From Burkholderiales bacterium (lineage in GTDB: Bacteria; Pseudomonadota; Gammaproteobacteria; Burkholderiales; Burkholderiaceae_D), in the NCBI GenBank assembly GCA_016197345.1, contig JACPVY010000657.1, positions 1-5,772 on the forward strand: 5,772 bases of DNA. Reading direction: 5' to 3'. The position numbers and the translations under genes are program-made. Under the pieces are notes generated by a model that was given only the letters and a program-made list of their open reading frames with translations, did not search any database and had not been told where the DNA came from. Positions 1 to 5,147 of the stretch are shown here, piece after piece. The stretch's first letter is position 1. Every line of letters starts with the position of its first letter.

Positions 1-176
1 ATATACGTGCAAAAACCGAGCAATAAGGCCAGCGCCACACCCGCCGCGACACCCATCACCACGCCGCGCTTGAGTACTTGCGGCTCAGGCTGACGCGTGA
101 TCCACGCCATCAGCACGCCAATCACCAGCATCGCTTCTAGGCTTTCGCGCCAGACAATAATCAAAGCATTGAACAT
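1..176 (-). CDS. FTR1-family iron permease, N-terminal part (runs off the left edge)
   Basis: Inner-membrane iron permease of the FTR1/EfeU family; only the first 58 codons are in the window. Reading leftwards from the ATG at 176-174, the protein starts MFNALIIVWRESLEAMLVIG. The motif R10-E-S-L-E14 is the REXXE signature of the first transmembrane helix, which in this family is the proposed iron-translocation site. A second hydrophobic stretch (about residues 38-57) is the next helix. The start is supported by an AAGGA ribosome-binding site at 186-182 that overlaps the stop codon of the preceding cupredoxin gene. The gap between the two genes is only 8 nt, so translation is probably coupled. 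Pairing with a cupredoxin-like periplasmic protein resembles the FtrB-FtrC pair of Bordetella FtrABCD and the parts of EfeUOB. In such systems ferrous iron is oxidised in the periplasm and then carried inward. Family assignment is strong; the exact subtype is open because the rest of the operon lies outside. Confidence 0.9.
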   Translation of the reverse strand, partial: MFNALIIVWRESLEAMLVIGVLMAWITRQPEPQVLKRGVVMGVAAGVALALLLGFCTY

Positions 177-184
177 GGCATTCC

Positions 185-550
185 TTATTTAGCGATGATC
201 AGCATTTTTCCGGTCGCGGCGTGAAAATCATCGATGAAGGTATAGCTGCCGGGTTTCAAAGGCTGCACCGTCACCACGCTCACCGAATCCGGCGCTAAGA
301 TTTTTTCGACTCGCAAATCCAGATTTTCAAATTCCACTGGCACTTTGCCTTCGTTTCTGAGCGTCAATTTCAATTTAACGCCCGCTGGCACTTCCAAGCG
401 CTCAGGAAACAAACGAGCATCGCGTGCCACAATTTCAAAAGTCGCCACTTCGGCAGCACTGACCGCAGGTGCTAGGCATAGCATGAACAACATACCCAAT
501 GCACCCATTAGCGTGCGCTGAATGAAGGATAAATTTGCCAAGCGATTCAT
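185..550 (-). CDS. Periplasmic cupredoxin-domain protein of an iron-uptake system
   Basis: Small exported protein of 121 residues. Residues 1-33 form a signal peptide: basic start, hydrophobic core around 14-28, likely cleavage near Val-Ser-Ala-Ala (30-33). The mature part, about 88 residues, is a single cupredoxin-like beta-sandwich. It has the pattern typical of proteins encoded beside FTR1 permeases: a VPAG turn (54-57), an EFENLDLRVEK segment (73-83), then LKPGSY and DDFHAATG near the C terminus. The only Cys (C25) lies in the signal peptide and the mature part has one His (H110), so a classical type-1 copper site (2 His, Cys, Met) cannot form. The metal site, if any, probably uses the conserved acidic residues and H110 (inference). 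The frame stays open upstream to 655, but the start at 550 is preferred: the signal peptide begins there and the promoter at 584-612 would lie inside any longer version. The ribosome-binding site is weak. By analogy with FtrB/EfeO it helps oxidise or deliver Fe(II) to the permease. Confidence 0.85.
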   Translation of the reverse strand: MNRLANLSFIQRTLMGALGMLFMLCLAPAVSAAEVATFEIVARDARLFPERLEVPAGVKLKLTLRNEGKVPVEFENLDLRVEKILAPDSVSVVTVQPLKPGSYTFIDDFHAATGKMLIIAK

Positions 551-583
551 ATCAAAACCCGTTCTTGTGAATTTGCAAACGCG

Positions 584-612
584 ATTATAAATGAGAATCA
601 GTCGCATTTCAA
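584..612 (-). promoter_or_regulatory. Sigma70 promoter of the iron-uptake unit
   Basis: Read on the minus strand, this is TTGAAA (612-607), a 17-nt spacer (606-590), then a perfect TATAAT (589-584). The -35 matches consensus at 5 of 6 positions and the spacing is optimal. Transcription would begin near 577, giving a leader of about 27 nt before the ATG at 550. It is the only strong promoter seen for the cupredoxin and FTR1 genes and it decides the cupredoxin start codon. Confidence 0.8.
589..609. promoter_or_regulatory. Candidate Fur box in the promoter spacer
   Basis: A 21-bp imperfect palindrome with left arm AAATGAGAAT (589-598) and right arm GTCGCATTT (601-609). By hand comparison 16 of the 20 non-central positions are self-complementary. 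The core TGAGAAT-C-AGTCGCA fits the 7-1-7 inverted-repeat form of Fur boxes (consensus tGATAAT-N-ATTATCa). It lies almost exactly between the -35 and -10 elements of the iron-uptake promoter, where bound Fe-Fur would exclude RNA polymerase. The site and its position are seen in the sequence; the identity of the regulator is inferred from motif and gene context. Confidence 0.75.
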
Positions 613-683
613 TAATTCGTTGCTTATCGTCATCTTGGCAAACCCAACACATCACATTCGTCTATGCGCAATTGCAGCGAATG

Positions 684-698
684 TGCATCACAGATGCA
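684..698. promoter_or_regulatory. Perfect 6-3-6 palindrome, possible operator
   Basis: TGCATC-ACA-GATGCA is a perfect inverted repeat with a 3-nt spacer. It lies between the two divergent promoters, about 100 bp upstream of the proposed aceE -35. The size and spacing would suit a dimeric repressor such as a GntR-family protein, but it does not match the PdhR box (AATTGGT-ACCAATT type). The regulator is unknown. A half-copy, GATGCA, recurs at 714-719. Confidence 0.3.
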
Positions 699-761
699 GC
701 AAGCACGTGGCATGATGCAAGTACCAATGACGCGAGCAATGACATGCCGTTATGCAATAAT

Positions 762-778
762 ATTTCACATTATGAAAT
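762..778. promoter_or_regulatory. Palindrome upstream of aceE promoter, candidate operator
   Basis: ATTTCACATTATGAAAT: the outer arms ATTTCA and TGAAAT are perfectly complementary, and 14 of the 16 non-central positions pair. It ends 13 bp before the proposed aceE -35 element, so a bound protein would sit next to RNA polymerase. The surroundings are AT-rich. It is not a PdhR-type site. It could bind a regulator of pyruvate/acetyl-CoA metabolism; the family cannot be named from this sequence. Confidence 0.45.
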
Positions 779-791
779 CACATATCGCAAT

Positions 792-820
792 TTGGAAAAT
801 TAGAGGAGTCCTGTTAAAAT
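792..820 (+). promoter_or_regulatory. Candidate promoter of the aceE-aceF genes
   Basis: TTGGAA (792-797, 4 of 6 to consensus), a 17-nt spacer, then TAAAAT (815-820, 5 of 6). TG at 812-813 forms an extended -10. Transcription would start near 827, leaving an untranslated leader of about 120 nt before aceE. GCGGCG at 858-863 can pair with CGCCGC at 893-898, so the leader may fold, but no known riboswitch is recognised. Confidence 0.5.
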
Positions 821-946
821 GCCGCGATGCCCTTTACTGTGCGGAGAATTTGGTAAGGCGGCGATCACACTTTGCTCACAAGATGCCATCTGCGCCGCGT
901 AACATCCCGTAGCTAGCGGCCTAGAATATCAAACAGGAGATTTACA

Positions 947-3643
947 ATGTCTGCTCAACTCGACCAATTACTGGTCCAAGCCGCCAACGATCCAGATACG
1001 GTCGAAACGCGTGAATGGCTCGACGCTTTGGAAGCGGTTATCGAAAACGAAGGCCCAGAACGCGCACATTATTTAATGGAACGCATGGTCGATTTGGCAC
1101 GCCGCCGTGGTGCCCACATTCCTTTCTCCGCCAATACTGCCTACGTCAACACCATCCCCGCCCACCTCGAAAAACACTGCCCCGGCAATCTTGAATACGA
1201 AGAACGTCTGCGTTCTTGGATGCGCTGGAATGCGATGGCGATGGTGGTCAAAGCCAATCGGGTTGATGGCGATTTGGGTGGTCATATTTCTTCCTTTGCT
1301 TCGCTAGCGAATATGCTAGGCGTAGGCTTTAACCACTTTTGGCACGCACCGACCGAAGACCATGGCGGTGACTTGCTCTATATTCAAGGCCATTCCTCCC
1401 CCGGCGTGTATGCCCGTGCTTTCTTGGAAGGCCGCCTCTCTGAAGAACAATTGCTGAACTTCCGCCGCGAAGTCGATGGTAAAGGTCTTTCTTCTTACCC
1501 ACATCCAAAACTGATGCCAGAATTCTGGCAATTCCCTACCGTGTCGATGGGTCTTGGCCCCTTGATGGCGATTTACCAAGCGCGCTTTTTGAAATACCTG
1601 CACGCTCGTTCGATTGCCAACACCGAAAACCGCAAGGTCTGGGTCTTCTGCGGTGATGGCGAGATGGATGAACCAGAATCGATGGGCGCAATTGGTATGG
1701 CGGCGCGCGAACAGTTAGATAACCTCGTGATGGTGGTCAACTGTAATTTGCAGCGCTTAGATGGCCCAGTGCGCGGCAACGGCAAAATCATTCAAGAGCT
1801 GGAAGCCGATTTCCGTGGCGCCGGTTGGAATGTCGTCAAAGTGATCTGGGGTTCCGGTTGGGATGCGCTGCTAGCGAAAGACAAAGACGGCATTTTGCAA
1901 CGCGTGATGATGGAAACCGTCGATGGCGAATACCAAAATTACAAAGCAAAAGATGGCGCTTATGTGCGTAAGCATTTCTTTGGCAAACATCCAAAATTGC
2001 TGGAAATGGTTGCCAATATGTCAGACGACGATATTTTCCGTCTGACCCGTGGCGGTAATGATCCACACAAAATTTACGCAGCATTCAAAGTCGCACAAGA
2101 AAACAAAGGTACGCCGACTGTGCTGTTGATCAAAACCGTGAAAGGTTTTGGCATGGGTAAATCGGGCGAAGCACGCAACACCGCGCATCAAACCAAGAAA
2201 TTGGATGACGAAGCGGTGCGCGAAATGCGTGATCGTTTCTCGCTGCCGATTTCGGACGAGCAATTGCCATCTATCCCCTTCTTCAAGCCGAGCGAAGATT
2301 CGCCAGAAATGCAATATCTGCACGAACGTCGCAAAGCGCTGGGCGGCTATTTGCCACAACGTCGGCCACAAGCGGATGAAAAGCTACCTGTCCCTGCCCT
2401 CTCTGCCTTTGCCAATGTGCTAGAAGCGACGCCAGAAGGCCGCGAAATTTCGACGACCCAAGCCTATGTCCGCATCATCACCACCCTGCTGCGCGACCCA
2501 CATCTGGGCCAACGCTTAGTACCGATCTTGGTCGATGAATCACGCACCTTCGGTATGGAAGGCTTGTTCCGTCAAATCGGTATCTTCAATCAACAAGGTC
2601 AGTTGTACGAGCCAGTCGATCGCGATCAAGTGATGTATTACCGCGAAGACAAAGCGGGACAGATCTTACAAGAAGGGATTAACGAAGCGGGTGGCATGAG
2701 TTCGTGTATCGCCGCGGCGACCTCGTATTCGACGAATAACCGCATCATGATTCCGTTCTATACCTTCTATTCGATGTTTGGCTTGCAGCGCATCGGCGAT
2801 CTAGCGTGGGCCGCGGGCGATATGCGTGCGCGTGGCTTCTTGATGGCCGGCACCGCAGGACGCACCACTTTGAACGGCGAAGGTTTGCAGCATGAAGATG
2901 GCCATAGCCATGTGGTGGCGGCAACGATTCCAAATTGCGTGCCATACGATCCAAGCTTTGCCCATGAATTGGCAGTGATCGTACAAGATGGCTTGCGCCG
3001 CATGATTGCGGAGCAAGAAGATGTGTTCTATTACATCACCATCATGAATGAAAACTATAGCCATCCTGGCCTGAAAGCGGGCCAAGAAGAAGGCATTCTG
3101 AAGGGTATGTATCAACTGCAAACTGGCAAAGCGGATACCAAACACCGTGTGCAATTGATCGGTTGCGGCACCATTTTGCGTGAATCGATTTTTGCTGCGG
3201 AATTGCTGGAAAATGATTGGGGCATTGCCGCCGATATCTGGTCAGCGCCATCGCTGACCCTCGTAGCACGCGAAGGGCAAGATGCGGAGCGTTGGAACTT
3301 GCTGCACCCAACCGACGAAACGCGCGTGCCATATGTCACCCAATTGCTGCAAAACACCACTGGCCCAATTGTTGCTTCGACTGACTACATGCGCGCCTTT
3401 GCTGAACAAATTCGTGCCTTTATGCCGAAGGGACGCACCTATAAAGTGCTTGGCACTGATGGTTTTGGTCGTTCTGACAGCCGTGTCAAACTGCGTGAAT
3501 TCTTTGAAGTCAATCGCTACTACATCACAGTATCGGCCTTGAAGAGTTTGGCCGAAGAAGGTGCAATTTCTACTTCGGTGGTAGCGCAGGCAATTACGAA
3601 ATACGGCCTCGACCCCAATAAACCAAATCCAGTGACACAGTAA
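947..3643 (+). CDS. aceE: Pyruvate dehydrogenase E1 component, homodimeric type
   Basis: Cytoplasmic thiamine-diphosphate enzyme that decarboxylates pyruvate and transfers the acetyl group to the lipoyl domain of E2, the first step from pyruvate to acetyl-CoA. The 898-residue protein is close to the E. coli AceE length (about 887) and colinear with it throughout. The ThDP/Mg site is intact: GDGEMDEPES begins at G236 with D237 as metal ligand, and NCNLQ follows at 265-269. The active-site His of GHSSPG is H149. The mobile-loop His, in NTAHQ, is H414 (equivalent to E. coli H407). The second half carries RTFGMEGLFRQIG and HEDGHSH (649-655), and the C terminus has STDYMRAFAEQIR and LGTDGFGRSDSR. 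The start is set by AGGAG at 935-939, 7 nt before the ATG. No truncation or frameshift is seen. It is the first gene of the pyruvate dehydrogenase unit; aceF follows after 75 nt. Identity is essentially certain. Confidence 0.98.
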   Translation: MSAQLDQLLVQAANDPDTVETREWLDALEAVIENEGPERAHYLMERMVDLARRRGAHIPFSANTAYVNTIPAHLEKHCPGNLEYEERLRSWMRWNAMAMVVKANRVDGDLGGHISSFASLANMLGVGFNHFWHAPTEDHGGDLLYIQGHSSPGVYARAFLEGRLSEEQLLNFRREVDGKGLSSYPHPKLMPEFWQFPTVSMGLGPLMAIYQARFLKYLHARSIANTENRKVWVFCGDGEMDEPESMGAIGMAAREQLDNLVMVVNCNLQRLDGPVRGNGKIIQELEADFRGAGWNVVKVIWGSGWDALLAKDKDGILQRVMMETVDGEYQNYKAKDGAYVRKHFFGKHPKLLEMVANMSDDDIFRLTRGGNDPHKIYAAFKVAQENKGTPTVLLIKTVKGFGMGKSGEARNTAHQTKKLDDEAVREMRDRFSLPISDEQLPSIPFFKPSEDSPEMQYLHERRKALGGYLPQRRPQADEKLPVPALSAFANVLEATPEGREISTTQAYVRIITTLLRDPHLGQRLVPILVDESRTFGMEGLFRQIGIFNQQGQLYEPVDRDQVMYYREDKAGQILQEGINEAGGMSSCIAAATSYSTNNRIMIPFYTFYSMFGLQRIGDLAWAAGDMRARGFLMAGTAGRTTLNGEGLQHEDGHSHVVAATIPNCVPYDPSFAHELAVIVQDGLRRMIAEQEDVFYYITIMNENYSHPGLKAGQEEGILKGMYQLQTGKADTKHRVQLIGCGTILRESIFAAELLENDWGIAADIWSAPSLTLVAREGQDAERWNLLHPTDETRVPYVTQLLQNTTGPIVASTDYMRAFAEQIRAFMPKGRTYKVLGTDGFGRSDSRVKLREFFEVNRYYITVSALKSLAEEGAISTSVVAQAITKYGLDPNKPNPVTQ

Positions 3644-3678
3644 CGGCAAGCGAACGCCCTACACAATCTAAATCTGTC

Positions 3679-3700
3679 CCGCCTGCTGGCAAGCAGGCGG
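3679..3700 (+). repeat. Strong GC-rich hairpin in the aceE-aceF gap
   Basis: CCGCCTGCT and AGCAGGCGG form a perfect 9-bp stem around the tetraloop GGCA (3688-3691). No run of T follows, so it is not a typical intrinsic terminator. It starts 35 nt after the aceE stop and ends 18 nt before the aceF ATG at 3719. Its 3' arm includes the first two bases of a GGAG at 3699-3702, which would serve the alternative aceF start at 3707. The GGAG at 3709-3712 stays free. Likely roles are mRNA stability or tuning of E1:E2 synthesis (inference). Confidence 0.65.
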
Positions 3701-3718
3701 AGATACATGGAGCACATC

Positions 3719-4417
3719 ATGAGTATAGTGGAAGTAAAAGTCCCCGATATTGGCGACTTTAAAGGGGTGGAAGTGATCGAAGTGATGGTCAAGGTTGGCG
3801 ACGTGATCAAAGTCGATCAATCGCTGATCACGGTTGAATCTGACAAAGCAAGTATGGAAATTCCATCCTCCAGCGCTGGCACCGTGACCGAAATTAAGGT
3901 CAAAATCGGTGACACTGTCGCCGAAGGGACACTCTTGTTATTGGTTGATGCCGCTGGCGCCAGTGCCGCACCTGCTGCGGTATCTGCACCTGCTGCGGCA
4001 CCAGCACCTGCCGCTGCGCCAGCACCTTCACCCGCGCCCGCCGTCGTCGCACCGGCATCCGTACCAGCCCCCGCTCCCGCGCCTGCCGCCATTGCTGTGG
4101 CAGCGCCAGCCGAACCAGCGGCAACAGGCAGCAAACCACACGCTTCTCCTTCGATCCGCAAATTTGCACGCGAATTGGGCGTAGATTTAGCACGTGTCCC
4201 TGGGACAGGCCCGAAAAACCGCATTACCCTAATCGACGTACAAAACTTCGTCAAAGGCGTGATGCAAAATCCTGTCGCAAGTGCCCCTACCACATCTGGC
4301 GCTGCTGGCGGTTCCGGCCTGCAAGTGTTGGCATGGCCTTCGCTCGATTTCTCCAAATTTGGCACGACACAATTGCAACCTTTGTCGCGCATCAAAAAAA
4401 TCAGCGGTCCGAATTAG
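3719..4417 (+). CDS. aceF: E2 N-terminal part: lipoyl domain plus E1/E3-binding domain, ends at amber codon
   Basis: If TAG is read as stop, the product is 232 residues. The single lipoyl domain has the lysine in ESDKASMEIP (K43), which carries lipoate and swings between E1, E2 and E3 active sites. E. coli AceF has three such domains; one copy is an ordinary number in other bacteria. A flexible Ala/Pro-rich linker follows. Residues 140-182 are the peripheral-subunit-binding domain (SPSIRKFARELGVDL, then VPGTGPKNRIT), which docks E1 and E3. The part ends at SRIKKISGPN, about 30 residues into the catalytic domain. Such a fragment could be lipoylated and bind E1 but could not make acetyl-CoA or build the E2 core. 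It follows aceE by 75 nt and should be co-transcribed with it. Confidence 0.85.
   Translation: MSIVEVKVPDIGDFKGVEVIEVMVKVGDVIKVDQSLITVESDKASMEIPSSSAGTVTEIKVKIGDTVAEGTLLLLVDAAGASAAPAAVSAPAAAPAPAAAPAPSPAPAVVAPASVPAPAPAPAAIAVAAPAEPAATGSKPHASPSIRKFARELGVDLARVPGTGPKNRITLIDVQNFVKGVMQNPVASAPTTSGAAGGSGLQVLAWPSLDFSKFGTTQLQPLSRIKKISGPN
3957..4130 (+). repeat. Low-complexity Ala/Pro-coding linker of aceF
   Basis: GC-rich tract encoding alternating Ala and Pro between the lipoyl and binding domains. It includes a 13-bp direct repeat, GCACCTGCTGCGG, at 3968-3980 and 3986-3998 (18-bp period, six codons). Such linkers let the lipoyl arm swing, and they vary in length by repeat slippage. The long open frames on other strands here are composition artefacts. 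Confidence 0.75.
4415..4417 (+). other. aceF: In-frame amber codon at conserved Leu of E2
   Basis: Codon 233 reads TAG between AAT (Asn) and CAT (His). Twelve nucleotides later the same frame has GTG (4430) and ATG (4433). The downstream catalytic sequence continues without a shift. A single T-to-A change from TTG (Leu) accounts for it. The BPH-like gene ends naturally at TAG (5769-5771), which suggests amber is an ordinary stop in this genome. Confidence 0.9.
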
Positions 4418-4429
4418 CATCGCACCTGG

Positions 4430-5056
4430 GTGATGATTCCGCATGTCACGCAATTTGAAGATGCCGATATCACAGAATTGGAAGAATTCCGCCAAAGCTC
4501 GAATGCCGCGCTGGCGAAATCCGGCACCAAACTCACCATGCTGGCGTTTGTGATTAAAGCTAGCGTTGCCGCACTGAAAAAATATCCTAGCTTCAATGCC
4601 TCGCTCGATGAAAAAGGTGAAAACCTGATTCTGAAAAACTTCTACAACATTGGTTTTGCTGCCGATACGCCAAATGGCTTGGTGGTGCCAGTGATTAAAA
4701 ATGCCGATCAAAAAGGTATTTTGCAAATCGCACAGGAAATGGGCGAACTGTCCCTCGCTGCGCGCGAAGGCAAGCTCAAACCAACCGATATGCAAGGCGC
4801 AAGCTTCACCATATCTTCGCTAGGCGGGATTGGCGGCACTGCTTTCACGCCGATTGTGAATGCGCCGGAAGTGGCGATTTTGGGTCTCTCCAAAGCAAGC
4901 ATGAAGCCAGTGTGGGATGGCAAACAATTCTTGCCACGCTTGATGATGCCATTGTCACTCTCCTATGATCACCGCGTCATCGACGGTGCAATGGGCGCGC
5001 GCTTTGCCGTGTATTTGGCCGAAGTATTGGCCGACATGCGTAAAACTTTGCTGTAA
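4430..5056 (+). CDS. aceF: E2 catalytic (acetyltransferase) part downstream of the amber codon
   Basis: This open part codes for 208 residues from GTG 4430, or 207 from ATG 4433. It holds most of the 2-oxoacid dehydrogenase acyltransferase domain: MIPHVTQFEDADITELEEFR at the start, NGLVVPVI, FTISSLGGIGGTAFTPI in the middle, and DHRVIDG near the end. In that last motif the His is the general base for acetyl transfer from lipoyl to CoA. The first strand and helix of the domain (SRIKKISG and before) lie upstream of the amber codon, so a separately made fragment would probably misfold. No Shine-Dalgarno sequence precedes 4430, so independent translation would need reinitiation after the TAG 12 nt earlier. 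Conservation is high, so purifying selection acted until recently. It is best read as the 3' part of aceF rather than as its own gene. Confidence 0.8.
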   Translation: MMIPHVTQFEDADITELEEFRQSSNAALAKSGTKLTMLAFVIKASVAALKKYPSFNASLDEKGENLILKNFYNIGFAADTPNGLVVPVIKNADQKGILQIAQEMGELSLAAREGKLKPTDMQGASFTISSLGGIGGTAFTPIVNAPEVAILGLSKASMKPVWDGKQFLPRLMMPLSLSYDHRVIDGAMGARFAVYLAEVLADMRKTLL

Positions 5057-5094
5057 GCACAGGGAAAGCGCTAAGCTGTCAGAATTAACCGGGC

Positions 5095-5122
5095 GCGGAT
5101 AGCTGGTTCTCAGTCTATCCGC
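5095..5122 (+). repeat. Hairpin between aceF and the proteasome-like gene
   Basis: GCGGATAG (5095-5102) pairs perfectly with CTATCCGC (5115-5122). Inside, CTG (5103-5105) can pair with CAG (5111-5113), leaving a one-base bulge (T5114) and a five-base loop. No T run follows, so it is not a clear intrinsic terminator. It lies 38 nt after the aceF stop and ends 13 nt before the GGGGGA ribosome-binding site of the next gene, so it could affect mRNA end formation or translation (inference). No convincing promoter was found in this 91-nt gap. Confidence 0.55.
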
Positions 5123-5147
5123 CACCAACTAATTCGGGGGACATACC

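Larger units (their letters stand above)
3719..5056 (+). pseudogene. aceF: Dihydrolipoamide acetyltransferase (E2) gene interrupted by an in-frame amber codon
   Basis: Read through TAG 4415-4417, this is one colinear E2 of 445 positions: lipoyl domain (about 4-77), Ala/Pro linker (78-138), E1/E3-binding domain (140-182), short linker (183-200) and catalytic acetyltransferase domain (203-445). All hallmark residues remain: lipoylated K43, the DHRVIDG active site with H418 and D422, and an uninterrupted frame with no indel. Only position 233 is wrong. SGPN-stop-HRTW stands where the family has Asn-Leu-His/Ser-Arg-Asn-Trp, so TTG to TAG is the simplest explanation. The start at 3719 (MSIVEVKVPDIGD) has GGAG at 3709-3712; an ATG at 3707 would add four residues. 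The lack of other damage argues for a very recent mutation, a sequence error, or readthrough. Whether this is a true pseudogene is open. The two open parts are described separately. Confidence 0.85.

Noticed and set aside
551..655. Longer version of the cupredoxin gene starting at 655
   Set aside because: The extra 35 residues precede the signal peptide and cover the perfect -10, the -35 and the Fur-like site; they look like noncoding sequence.
591..912. Two overlapping open frames (591-803 and 664-912) in the control region
   Set aside because: They overlap promoter and operator sequences, show no recognisable domain and lack convincing ribosome-binding sites.
3707..3718. Alternative aceF start four codons upstream
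   Set aside because: Its GGAG is partly inside the 3679-3700 hairpin and only 4 nt from the ATG. MSIVEVKVPDIGD from 3719 fits the family's N terminus and has its own GGAG at good spacing. It remains possible.
1073..3810. Many open frames antisense to or out of frame with aceE
   Set aside because: They are shadows of a long conserved gene and show no domain or start signals of their own.
3817..4395. Antisense and out-of-frame frames over the aceF linker
   Set aside because: Ala/Pro-rich GC-biased DNA leaves all frames open; the translations are low-complexity Gly/Ala/Arg sequence.
4393..4400. Frameshift at the run of seven A in aceF as the cause of the stop
   Set aside because: The same frame codes conserved E2 sequence on both sides of the A run and of the TAG, so no indel is needed.
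4415..4417. Pyrrolysine insertion or genome-wide recoding of TAG
   Set aside because: The position is a conserved Leu with no reason for pyrrolysine, no dedicated signal is visible, and the BPH-like gene appears to end at TAG. Only a suppressor tRNA search could exclude it fully.
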